Shown one piece after another: positions 33,358 to 41,407 of a stretch of 57,136 nucleotides of DNA. Within the stretch, counting starts at the first letter, position 1, and every line of letters starts with the position of its first letter. The notes below the pieces were generated by a model. It saw only the letters and a program-made list of their open reading frames with translations, was not told the DNA's origin and made no database searches. The position numbers and the translations under genes were made by a program. Source of the DNA: Enterovibrio sp051650965 (GTDB lineage Bacteria; Pseudomonadota; Gammaproteobacteria; Enterobacterales; Vibrionaceae); contig JBOFRL010000091.1 of NCBI GenBank assembly GCA_051650965.1, positions 1 to 57,136 on the forward strand, in the 5' to 3' direction.

Positions 33358-33594
33358 ATGAGTAACATTGAAGAGCGTGTTAAGAAAATCATCGTTGAGC
33401 AACTAGGTGTAGCTGAAGCAGAAGTTAAAAACGAAGCTTCTTTTGTTGATGACCTTGGCGCAGATTCATTAGACACGGTTGAACTTGTGATGGCATTGGA
33501 AGAAGAGTTCGATACCGATATTCCAGATGAAGAAGCAGAAAAAATCACAACGGTTCAAGCTGCGATTGACTATGTAGTTAAAGCGACTGCGTAA
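33358..33594 (+). CDS. acpP: Acyl carrier protein
   Basis: The 78-residue acidic protein carries growing acyl chains on a phosphopantetheine attached to the Ser of DSLDTVE (Ser37 with Met counted). It is nearly identical to E. coli AcpP. The start at MSNIEERVKK gives the standard length and has AAGGA upstream. Codon use is typical of very highly expressed genes. In E. coli fabF follows directly, but here a terminator and pabC follow. Confidence 0.99.
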   Translation: MSNIEERVKKIIVEQLGVAEAEVKNEASFVDDLGADSLDTVELVMALEEEFDTDIPDEEAEKITTVQAAIDYVVKATA

Positions 33595-33613
33595 GTACTG
33601 CCCTTTATATTGC

Positions 33614-33641
33614 GATCAGGCGGCCTTTAGGTCGCCTGATC
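33614..33641 (+). terminator. Hairpin after acpP
   Basis: GATCAGGCG (33614-33622) pairs with CGCCTGATC (33633-33641) around a 10-nt loop. The following CTATTTAT is a poor T-run, so termination may be partial. Confidence 0.6.
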
Positions 33642-33844
33642 TATTTATACGCTCCGTTAACAAGATAACCATTGCGCCTCTCTCTACCTCTGCTGACACT
33701 TCGCTAAGTTCGCTTTCGCTCAAATTCGGATGGTTTTTTCTGGTTAAATATTCATTTCTTGTTTGCAGCTGTCAGCCGTTTCTATGGTCTGACTCTCATC
33801 GAGTGACAAGCAAAAAATGGATTGGCACAAAATAAGTGGTGAGT

Positions 33845-34660
33845 ATGACGACTTTCATCAATGCAGCGCAAACGGCTACGCTCGCCATTGCCGACCGCGC
33901 TGTGCAGTACGGCGATGGTGTTTTTACCACCATGTTGGTGAAATATGGCAAAATTTGTTTGCAAGAGGCGCACTTTGCGCGGCTTAAGCGTGACTGCGCG
34001 CTGCTGAGCATTTTGGGTGTGAACTGGGAACTTCTTGCAAAAAAGCTCAAGGCGCTGGCGCAATCGCAGCAAGATCTGCCACAAAGTGTGATAAAAGTGA
34101 TCATCAGTCGCGGCTGTGGCGGGCGCGGCTACAGTCCGCTTGGTTGCAGTGCGCCGACCGTTATATTGACACAAGCCGCCTACCCTTCGCATTATCTTGC
34201 TTGGCAGCAGCGCGGCATTGAGCTAACGCTGCTTAAGCTGCGGCTGGGGCTTTCCCCTTTGGCTGGGATCAAGCATCTCAACCGCCTCGAGCAGGTGCTG
34301 CTAAAAAAAGAGTTGGCAGAAATTGGCGATCAAGAAGAGGGAATTGTGTGCCGATTGGACGGCTTTGTTGTCGAAACAACGGTGGCCAATCTTTTTTGGC
34401 TCAAAGGAGGAGTGCTTTTTACTCCGACTCTTGATCTCGCTGGGATCAAGGGAGTGCAGCGCGAGCAGGTGATCAAAGCGGCTTTGGAGATAGGATGCGG
34501 CGTACAAGAAGTGCTGGTAAGACCGGACGCTTTGCTCAGCGCCGACGCTCTCTTTATTTGTAATGCGCTGATGGAGCTCGTTCCTGTGCGTAAGCTGCAA
34601 GCCACTACATGGAGTGATTTTTCTTTTTGTCAAAAATTAAGGATGAGATCAGGTGCGTAA
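33845..34660 (+). CDS. pabC: Aminodeoxychorismate lyase
   Basis: PabC makes 4-aminobenzoate for folate from aminodeoxychorismate, using PLP. The 271-residue protein is of fold-type IV: ADRAVQYGDGVFTT near the N-terminus, the PLP lysine in IKHLNRLEQVLLKKE, and VVETTVANLFW for cofactor phosphate binding. The start MTTFINA aligns with E. coli MFLING; upstream GTG codons are alternatives. Its last bases overlap the mltG start by eight, so they are coupled. Confidence 0.92.
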   Translation: MTTFINAAQTATLAIADRAVQYGDGVFTTMLVKYGKICLQEAHFARLKRDCALLSILGVNWELLAKKLKALAQSQQDLPQSVIKVIISRGCGGRGYSPLGCSAPTVILTQAAYPSHYLAWQQRGIELTLLKLRLGLSPLAGIKHLNRLEQVLLKKELAEIGDQEEGIVCRLDGFVVETTVANLFWLKGGVLFTPTLDLAGIKGVQREQVIKAALEIGCGVQEVLVRPDALLSADALFICNALMELVPVRKLQATTWSDFSFCQKLRMRSGA

Positions 34661-35672
34661 GAAATTAAAGATTGCATTACAGCTGAGCGTCATCGCAGCC
34701 ATTGCGGCGACGGGATGGGCTGGATTGCAGGTACAATCTTTTATCAATAGTCCCATAAAGTTAACGCAAGCGACGTTTATCACGGTACCCGAAGGGACCA
34801 ACTACAACTTATTGACCCGCAAATTGGCCAAAGAGGGTATTTTGGAGGCGACGCTTTGGTCGCGCCTTGCTGGCCGCATTATTCCGCAGCTACAACAGCT
34901 TAAAGCGGGGACTTATCGCGTGCAGCCCAATATTTTGGTGTGGGAGCTGTTTGAGCAGCTGCGCTCGGGCAAAGAGCATCAGTTTTCGATAACTTTTATT
35001 GAAGGCAGCACGTTTTCGCAGTGGCGCACCTTAATGGCAAGCGCGCCCTACCTTAAGCAGACGCTCGATGGCGAGGCGGAAGCGGCGATCGCGCAATTGC
35101 TCGGTTTTGACTCGCAGCACGCCGAAGGGCGCTTTTTGCCAGAAACCTACCACTATGTGGCGGGCGAGTCTGATCTTTCGATTTTAAGGCGCGCGGCGCG
35201 AGCGCTTGATAACAGCTTGCAAAAAATTTGGGCGCACCGTGATCCGTCGCTGCCGATAAGCTCGCCTTATGAGCTGTTGATCCTCGCCTCGATTGTGGAA
35301 AAAGAGACCGCCATTGCGCACGAGCGCGGCAAAGTGGCGTCGGTTTTTGTCAATCGCCTGCGCAAAAAAATGCGCTTACAGACTGATCCGACAGTCATTT
35401 ATGGCATGGGCGATGCGTATGCCGGTAATATCCGTAAAAAGGATCTGCAAACATTTACCCCTTATAACACTTATATGATCCCCGCACTGCCTCCAACGCC
35501 GATTGCCATGCCGAGCGTCGCGTCGATTCAGGCTGCGGCAAAACCTGAGGCAACGCCGTACCACTATTTTGTGGCTGATGGCAAAGGTGGACACGTATTT
35601 AGCGCAACGCTGACCGAGCATAATCGGGCGGTGGCGGCGTATTTAAAAGAGCTCAGAAGTAAAGAGAAATAA
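34653..35672 (+). CDS. mltG: Endolytic murein transglycosylase MltG
   Basis: MltG cleaves nascent glycan strands and sets their length, acting from the inner membrane. The 339-residue protein has one N-terminal membrane helix (IALQLSVIAAIAATGWAGL), a LysM-like region (FITVPEGTNYNLLTRKLAKEG) and the YceG-like catalytic domain. SIVEKET holds the catalytic Glu, and LQTDPTVIYG and YNTYMIPALPPTPI follow. It starts with GTG inside the pabC end and ends 4 bp before tmk. Confidence 0.95.
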   Translation: MRKKLKIALQLSVIAAIAATGWAGLQVQSFINSPIKLTQATFITVPEGTNYNLLTRKLAKEGILEATLWSRLAGRIIPQLQQLKAGTYRVQPNILVWELFEQLRSGKEHQFSITFIEGSTFSQWRTLMASAPYLKQTLDGEAEAAIAQLLGFDSQHAEGRFLPETYHYVAGESDLSILRRAARALDNSLQKIWAHRDPSLPISSPYELLILASIVEKETAIAHERGKVASVFVNRLRKKMRLQTDPTVIYGMGDAYAGNIRKKDLQTFTPYNTYMIPALPPTPIAMPSVASIQAAAKPEATPYHYFVADGKGGHVFSATLTEHNRAVAAYLKELRSKEK

Positions 35673-35676
35673 TGCT

Positions 35677-36312
35677 ATGGCGCAAGGTAAGTTTATTGTA
35701 ATTGAGGGATTAGAAGGGGCCGGCAAATCAACTGCCGTGCAGGTTGTGCTGGATGCGCTTAAAGCGCGTGGCCTGCTAGCCATTACCACGCGCGAGCCGG
35801 GCGGTACGCCGCTGGCTGAAAAAATGCGCGAGCTCATTAAGCAGGTTCACCCCGATGAACCGCTCACCGACATGGCAGAGCTTTTTTTGCTGTATGCGGC
35901 GCGCGTGCAGCTGGTGGAAAATGTGATAAAGCCGGCGCTGGCGCGCGGTGAGTGGGTGGTGGGCGACCGTCACGATCTCTCGACGCAGGCCTACCAAGGC
36001 GGCGGTCGCGGCTTTTCTGCCGAGCGGTTAGCAAAGCTGCGCGACATGGCGCTGGGCGATTTTCACCCTGATCTTATTTTGTACATGGACATCGATGCGG
36101 CGCGCGGCTTAGAGCGTGCGCGCACACGCGGCGCGTTAGACAGGATAGAGCAGCAGCAGATTGATTTTTTTGAGCGGGCACGTTGCCGCTACCGCGAATT
36201 GGTTGCAAAAGAGCCACGCGCGGTGACGATTGACGCAAGTCCCTCGGTCGATAAAGTGGCGGCGCAGTTGACGCAGGAGCTAGAAAAGTGGTTCAAGCAG
36301 CACGCAAACTAG
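35677..36312 (+). CDS. tmk: Thymidylate kinase
   Basis: It phosphorylates dTMP to dTDP. The 211-residue protein has the P-loop IEGLEGAGKST, the DR(H/Y) motif in GDRHDLSTQAYQGGGR, and a lid region with arginines (ERARTRGALDRIE). The order mltG-tmk-holB is the standard one. Its 3' end overlaps holB by 25 bp. Confidence 0.97.
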   Translation: MAQGKFIVIEGLEGAGKSTAVQVVLDALKARGLLAITTREPGGTPLAEKMRELIKQVHPDEPLTDMAELFLLYAARVQLVENVIKPALARGEWVVGDRHDLSTQAYQGGGRGFSAERLAKLRDMALGDFHPDLILYMDIDAARGLERARTRGALDRIEQQQIDFFERARCRYRELVAKEPRAVTIDASPSVDKVAAQLTQELEKWFKQHAN

Positions 36313-37265
36313 GGCAAATTTACCCTTGGCAAGAGCCGACGTGGCAAGCGTGGCAGCCGCTGGTGCAGCAAAAACGTCTGCATCACGCTTTGTTGTATTG
36401 CGCGCCGGCCGGCAGCGGCGAGCTTGCGCTGCTGCAGCGATTAAGCCAAGCGCTCTTGTGTCAGCACGAAGGGGAGACGCCTTGTCACGCGTGTCACAGC
36501 TGTAAGCTTTTTGCTGCAGGCGCTCATCCGGACTTTCACCATGTCGCGCCTAAAGAGGCGGGCAAGTCGCTCGGCATTGATCTTATTCGAGAATGTAACG
36601 AAAAAGTGCTGCAGTCATCACAGCTTGGCGGGCGACGGGTGATCCTCATCGAGCCTTGCGAGCAGATGGGGGAAGCTGCGGCGAACGCGCTGCTAAAGAC
36701 GCTTGAAGAGCCGCCGTCCGGCTGCCATTTTATTTTGCTGAGCCATTCGCTTGAAGCGATGCTGGCGACGGTGGTCAGTCGCTGCTACGTGTATAAAGCG
36801 CCGGAGCCCGCGCCTGAGCTTGTGCAGCAGTGGCTTAGCAACGAGCTTGGACAAGAGGCTTCCTTGCAAAGTGTGCGCTTATGCAGCGGCGCGCCGTTGC
36901 TGGCCAAAACCTTTATTGAGCAGCAAGCGCCGCTCCATTTTGAGCTGGTGCAGGCGTTTGTCACTTTTGCGGCGCAGCGCCAAGGACTGTTTACTGTCAC
37001 TGAGCTGATGCAAAAAAATGAAGAGCAAGCGCTCAATTGGCTCGCCTTGCTGCTGATTGACGCGGTAAAAATGCAAAACGGCTTGACGCAAGAGGTGGCG
37101 CATTGCCAAAGTCTTGCCCTGCTGCAACAATTGGCGCACCTGCCCAAAGGGCTGCTGCTTGCGCAGTGGCGCGCGCTGTTGCTGCTAAAGAAAAAATTGA
37201 CCAAGCAAAGCGGGTTAAATCGCGAGCTGCTCCTGAGCGAGTGGCTGGCGCAGTTTCATTTTTAA
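36288..37265 (+). CDS. holB: DNA polymerase III delta-prime subunit
   Basis: HolB is part of the clamp loader. The 325-residue protein has the AAA+ core: RLHHALLYCAPAGSGELALL (degenerate P-loop without an ATPase lysine, as usual for delta-prime), four zinc-binding cysteines in CQHEGETPCHACHSCK, and NALLKTLEEPP. The start is GTG at 36288 within tmk, with CAGGAG about nine bases before it. The overlap suggests translational coupling. Confidence 0.93.
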   Translation: MVQAARKLGQIYPWQEPTWQAWQPLVQQKRLHHALLYCAPAGSGELALLQRLSQALLCQHEGETPCHACHSCKLFAAGAHPDFHHVAPKEAGKSLGIDLIRECNEKVLQSSQLGGRRVILIEPCEQMGEAAANALLKTLEEPPSGCHFILLSHSLEAMLATVVSRCYVYKAPEPAPELVQQWLSNELGQEASLQSVRLCSGAPLLAKTFIEQQAPLHFELVQAFVTFAAQRQGLFTVTELMQKNEEQALNWLALLLIDAVKMQNGLTQEVAHCQSLALLQQLAHLPKGLLLAQWRALLLLKKKLTKQSGLNRELLLSEWLAQFHF

Positions 37266-37277
37266 ACGAGGTTTGTT

Positions 37278-38063
37278 GTGTTTGTAGACTCGCATTGCCA
37301 TTTAGATAAATTAGATTACAACGCGCTGCACACAGATGTAGCAAGCGTGGTGGCCAAAGCCAAAGCGCGCGGCGTTGAGCACATTTTGTGCGTTGGCGTT
37401 ACGCTGGAGAGTTTTTTGCCGATGCACGGCTTAATTGCGCCGTTTGAGAGCGTGTTTGCGACCTGCGGCGTGCATCCGCTTGATTTATCAGGGCCAATTG
37501 ACGTTGCACGGCTTGAGCAGTACGCCAGCATGCCAAAAGTGGTAGCGCTTGGCGAAACCGGTCTTGATTATTATTACGACGATAAAAGTAAATCGGCGCA
37601 GCAGCAAGCGTTTGCTCAGCACATTGCGGTGGCGAAAAAACTCAATAAGCCGCTGATTGTGCACACGCGTATGGCAAAACACGATACGCTGGCGCTGCTT
37701 AAAAGCGAAGACGCGCAGCAAGTGGGCGGCGTTTTGCACTGTTTTACTGAAGATCTGGCGATGGCAAAAGCGGCCATCGATTTGGGTTTTTATATTTCCA
37801 TTTCTGGGATCGTCACTTTTAACAAGGCGGCCGAGCTTAAAGAGGTGGTCAAAGCGCTGCCACTGGAGCGCTTGCTGCTTGAAACCGACTCGCCTTATCT
37901 TGCGCCAGTGCCGTACCGCGGTAAAGAGAATCAGCCGGCTTATGTCAAAGAAGTGGCTGATTACATTGGCGTTTTAAAGGGTATGAGCGGTGAGCAGGTC
38001 GGGCAAATCACGACCGATAATTTCTTTAACCTGTTTCGCTTTGCTTCTCGCGTCGCCGGTTAA
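37278..38063 (+). CDS. ycfH: TatD-family metal-dependent hydrolase YcfH
   Basis: The 261-residue protein has the metal ligands HCHLD (residues 6-10), the ETGLDYYY and VHTR segments, LHCF and the final ETDSPYLAP, all diagnostic of TatD-type deoxyribonucleases. YcfH is the paralogue always found after holB. Its physiological substrate is not established. The start is GTG with ACGAGG upstream. Confidence 0.93.
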   Translation: MFVDSHCHLDKLDYNALHTDVASVVAKAKARGVEHILCVGVTLESFLPMHGLIAPFESVFATCGVHPLDLSGPIDVARLEQYASMPKVVALGETGLDYYYDDKSKSAQQQAFAQHIAVAKKLNKPLIVHTRMAKHDTLALLKSEDAQQVGGVLHCFTEDLAMAKAAIDLGFYISISGIVTFNKAAELKEVVKALPLERLLLETDSPYLAPVPYRGKENQPAYVKEVADYIGVLKGMSGEQVGQITTDNFFNLFRFASRVAG

Positions 38064-38358
38064 ATCTGCGCGCTAGCAGCTAACACCACAGACACGTAAA
38101 GTACAAAAAATATTCAGTGCGCTGGCATTTTGCCGCGCATTTTTTGACTTTGTGAACTTGGTGCAATTGTCTAATTTTTATCGAGTAACTGATTTGCACA
38201 AGCCGGAGAAAATATTAAGTTAGAAGATTTACCTGATTCTGTGTGATCTCGATATTATTTTGTCAACAAGACATTCCTCTTTGGTAGCATCCTGACGGCG
38301 TACAAACTATAGTAGCGTTGTAGCTGATCTAGAATATTCAACTAGTTAGGAGCATTTT
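38064..38358. other. ptsG upstream region
   Basis: This 295-bp gap contains two CRP-like half-sites (TTTGTGAAC near 38150 and TGTGTGATC near 38240) but no full symmetric site. TTAGGAG lies before the ptsG ATG. Catabolite control of ptsG is established in enterics, and its sequence basis here is weak. Confidence 0.35.
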
Positions 38359-39789
38359 ATGTTTAAAGATCTTTTTGCAAATATGCAAAAAGTGGGAAAG
38401 TCGCTGATGCTTCCAGTATCAGTTTTGCCAGTAGCCGGTATTTTACTGGGCGTTGGTGCGGCTAATTTTAGCTTTTTCCCTGAAGTTGTTTCGCATTTGA
38501 TGGAACAAGCCGGTGGCTCTGTATTTGGCCAAATGCCATTGCTGTTCGCTGTGGGCGTTGCGCTTGGCTTTACCAATAACGATGGTGTAGCAGGACTTTC
38601 TGCAATTGTCGGTTACGGCATCATGGCAGCAGTACTTGGTGTAATGGGCGATGTAATGGGCGCTGGCAAAATCGACACAGGTGTCCTTGGTGGCATTTTG
38701 TCAGGTGGCGTAGCAGCTTGGGCATTTAACCGTTTCTACCGCATCCAACTTCCTGATTACTTAGGATTTTTTGCCGGTAAGCGTGCTGTGCCAATCATCA
38801 CAGGGTTTTTGACCATTGCTCTTGGCGTATTGCTTTCTTTCATTTGGCCACCTATTGGCGCAATGATCAAAAGCTTTTCTAACTGGGCGGCGTATCAAAA
38901 CCCAGAGCTTGCTTTTGGTATCTACGGCTTTGTTGAGCGCTCACTGATCCCATTTGGTCTACACCACATCTGGAACGTACCGTTCTTCTACGAAGCGGGT
39001 AGCTGTGTGACTAGCGCGGGTAAAGAAGCGCACGGTATCATGACTTGCTTCTTGACTGCTAACGCTGAAACGCGTGCAGCAGCGGGCGGCTTTGGTCAGT
39101 TAGCCGGTGGTTACCTGTTCAAAATGTTTGGTCTTCCAGCAGCAGCGTTTGCAATCGCACATGCAGCAAAACCTGAAAACCGCGCCAAAGTGCTTGGGAT
39201 CATGGCTTCTGCAGCGTTGACGTCGTTCTTGACGGGGATCACTGAGCCTATCGAGTTCTCATTCCTCTTCATCGCGCCAGTTCTGTATGCAATCCACGCT
39301 GTGCTTGCAGGTATTGCTTATGTGCTGACTAACGCCCTTGGCGTTGTGCATGGGCACACTTTCTCAAACGGCTTCATTGACTTCGTGGTGCAATCACCAA
39401 ACGCTTCAAAAATGATCCTGTTGGTTGGACTTGGTCTGATCTACGCGGTTGTTTATTATGTGGTGTTTACTGTTGTGATCCGTACTTTGGATCTAAAAAC
39501 GCCAGGCCGTGAAGATGAAAGCAACAGCGATGCTGAGGCGATCTCAGGCTCTGAGATGGCAAAAGAACTCGTTGCAGCTTTTGGCGGCAAAGATAACATT
39601 GCAGGGTTAGATGCTTGTATTACACGTTTGCGCGTAGCTGTGAACGACGTACAACAAGTTGACCAGAAAAAACTCAAAGAGTTAGGCGCTGCAGGTGTTG
39701 TTGTTGCTGGTAAAGGAGTGCAAGCTATCTTTGGTACTAAGTCAGACAACTTGAAAACTGACATGGACCAATGGATCCGCAATAGCTAA
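38359..39789 (+). CDS. ptsG: PTS glucose-specific EIICB component
   Basis: This glucose permease phosphorylates sugar during import. The 476-residue protein has a membrane EIIC domain (about 1-375, with GVALGFTNNDGVAGLSAIVGY and SFLTGITEPIEFSFLFIAP). The cytosolic EIIB domain follows (about 395-476), with phosphocysteine in LDACITRLR. There is no fused EIIA, as in E. coli. It has preserved position after ycfH, and codon use is that of a highly expressed gene. Confidence 0.96.
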   Translation: MFKDLFANMQKVGKSLMLPVSVLPVAGILLGVGAANFSFFPEVVSHLMEQAGGSVFGQMPLLFAVGVALGFTNNDGVAGLSAIVGYGIMAAVLGVMGDVMGAGKIDTGVLGGILSGGVAAWAFNRFYRIQLPDYLGFFAGKRAVPIITGFLTIALGVLLSFIWPPIGAMIKSFSNWAAYQNPELAFGIYGFVERSLIPFGLHHIWNVPFFYEAGSCVTSAGKEAHGIMTCFLTANAETRAAAGGFGQLAGGYLFKMFGLPAAAFAIAHAAKPENRAKVLGIMASAALTSFLTGITEPIEFSFLFIAPVLYAIHAVLAGIAYVLTNALGVVHGHTFSNGFIDFVVQSPNASKMILLVGLGLIYAVVYYVVFTVVIRTLDLKTPGREDESNSDAEAISGSEMAKELVAAFGGKDNIAGLDACITRLRVAVNDVQQVDQKKLKELGAAGVVVAGKGVQAIFGTKSDNLKTDMDQWIRNS

Positions 39790-39816
39790 TATCGCCGTTA
39801 CAATTTTAGATCAGCT

Positions 39817-39842
39817 AAAGGCCAGCATTTGCTGGCCTTTTT
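39817..39842. terminator. Bidirectional terminator between ptsG and ybfF
   Basis: AAAGGCCAGC-attt-GCTGGCCTTT with further Ts. It is a ten-bp stem that serves both convergent genes. Confidence 0.92.
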
Positions 39843-39853
39843 GCGTTCGCCGT

Positions 39854-40621
39854 TTACAAAAATTGGCGGATGATTTCATAGACCTTTTGCGGCTGCTCAG
39901 CGTGCAGCCAGTGGCTGGTGTTGGCAACGATGTGCGCTTTGGCATTGGGAAACTGGCGCAAGATGGCGCCTTGATACGCGCTTTGCAGGTAATCGGAGTT
40001 GGCGGCTTTGATAAAAAGCACCGGCCCCGCAAATTGGCTATGTGGCGCCGGCTGCCAGTCTAAAATTTGTGGATAGCAGCGGCTTAAATTGTGCAAGTCA
40101 AAGCGCCAGTCATACGAGCCGTCAGGCTGCTGGTGCAATGATTTTAATAGAAATTGGCGAATGCTAAGCGGCACCTTTTGTTTAGCAAAGTGCGGGTCGG
40201 CCTGCGCCCGTGAGGTGATACGCGCGCGCTGCACGTCATGCAGTGCTGCAAAAATGGCATTATGGTGGTGAGTGCGGTAGACCACCGGCGCCATGTCGAG
40301 CGCGACCACTTTTTCCACCAATTGCGGCGATTGCAGCGCCAGCATCATCGCCGCTTTCCCGCCCATTGAGTGACCCACCACGTGCAATTTGTCGACCTTG
40401 AGCTGCTTTTCGATAAACGTGGCCAGATGGCGCGCTTGCGCGTTATAACTCATGTCGTCCGTTTTGAACGACTGGCCATGGTTGGGCAAATCGACCTGAT
40501 AGACTAAAAAATGGTCGCTGAGTTTTTTGGCCAGCAGATTGAGATTCTCTTTTGCGCCAAACAGACCGTGCAGTAACAGAAGCGGCGGTCCATCGCCCGA
40601 AGTTGTGTAGTGTAAAATCAT
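39854..40621 (-). CDS. ybfF: Alpha/beta-hydrolase YbfF
   Basis: The 255-residue esterase has the oxyanion segment LLLLHGLFGAKENL and the nucleophile elbow GHSMGG (Ser85). A late Asp (KAANSDYL) and His (TSHWLHAEQP) complete the triad. YbfF acts on acyl-CoA and short esters in vitro in E. coli; its role in the cell is unclear. It diverges from seqA as in E. coli. Confidence 0.92.
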   Translation of the reverse strand: MILHYTTSGDGPPLLLLHGLFGAKENLNLLAKKLSDHFLVYQVDLPNHGQSFKTDDMSYNAQARHLATFIEKQLKVDKLHVVGHSMGGKAAMMLALQSPQLVEKVVALDMAPVVYRTHHHNAIFAALHDVQRARITSRAQADPHFAKQKVPLSIRQFLLKSLHQQPDGSYDWRFDLHNLSRCYPQILDWQPAPHSQFAGPVLFIKAANSDYLQSAYQGAILRQFPNAKAHIVANTSHWLHAEQPQKVYEIIRQFL

Positions 40622-40670
40622 GGATGTTTTTCTCTATTCACTGCTTTTTCGTAGAGTATACCGGCTTATC

Positions 40671-40679
40671 TGGTATAAT
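40671..40679 (+). promoter_or_regulatory. Extended -10 promoter of seqA
   Basis: TGG-TATAAT lies 37 bp before the seqA ATG. No good -35 is present. The same hexamer context is seen before fldA. Confidence 0.55.
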
Positions 40680-40716
40680 CTCCCGCAAATTGGTTAAAAG
40701 GATCGACGAGCCTAGC

Positions 40717-41274
40717 ATGAAGATAATTGAAATTGATGACGACTTATACCGCTATATTGCCAGCCAAACTCAGCATATTGGTGAAGAAAATGCGTCAGAT
40801 ATCTTACGCAGGCTGCTTTTAGTCCCAAAGTCTACCTCATCCTTGTCGCAAGGCGCACTTGACGCTGAGAATACAAAATTATCACAGCTTGCGCATGCCA
40901 CGCCTTTAACGGTGCTTACACCTGATCGGCAGCTCGATGTATTGCTGCAAACGCCAGAATTTTTGCGCCATAAAAGTACCGTGAGCCGTTTTATGCTCGT
41001 GCTTGCTAAATTGTATCAAATCGATAGTCGCTCCTTTTCGCAGGCGGCTTTGCTAAAAGGGCGCAAGCGCGTCTATTTTGCCGATAATGAGCAAGATCTG
41101 CTCGCGAATGGTAGAACGACCAAGCCGCGCCTGATCCCTCACACGCCATATTGGGTGATCACCAACACCAATACCGGACGTAAGCGGCAAATTATTGAGC
41201 AAGTGATGTACAAAATGGGCTTTAGCGACGCAGAAGCAGCACGCGTCAGCAGTGCTATCAGCCGCGAAAAGTGA
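40717..41274 (+). CDS. seqA: SeqA, negative modulator of replication initiation
   Basis: SeqA binds hemimethylated GATC and sequesters oriC after initiation. The 185-residue protein has the N-terminal oligomerisation part (MKIIEIDDDLYRYIASQTQHIGE, SDILRRLL). After a linker, the DNA-binding domain reads RKRVYFADNEQDLLANG, TKPRLIPHTPYWVITNTNTGRK, including the Asn-rich loop that contacts methyladenine. Its presence implies Dam methylation in this organism. It heads seqA-pgm as in E. coli. Confidence 0.97.
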   Translation: MKIIEIDDDLYRYIASQTQHIGEENASDILRRLLLVPKSTSSLSQGALDAENTKLSQLAHATPLTVLTPDRQLDVLLQTPEFLRHKSTVSRFMLVLAKLYQIDSRSFSQAALLKGRKRVYFADNEQDLLANGRTTKPRLIPHTPYWVITNTNTGRKRQIIEQVMYKMGFSDAEAARVSSAISREK

Positions 41275-41407
41275 CAAGTACGCGCAGTTTGCAGCGCGCT
41301 GGCGGGCAAAAAACGTTGCCATTTTGCGCCGCCGCTGTAAACAGCGAGCACTGTAGTCTGTTTTTGCTTAAATGAGCATGTTTTAGTTTGATGAGAAGAG
41401 GACAAAA

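Noticed and set aside
38064..38358. A full CRP site upstream of ptsG
   Set aside because: Only half-sites were seen; no sequence fits the symmetric TGTGA-N6-TCACA pattern.
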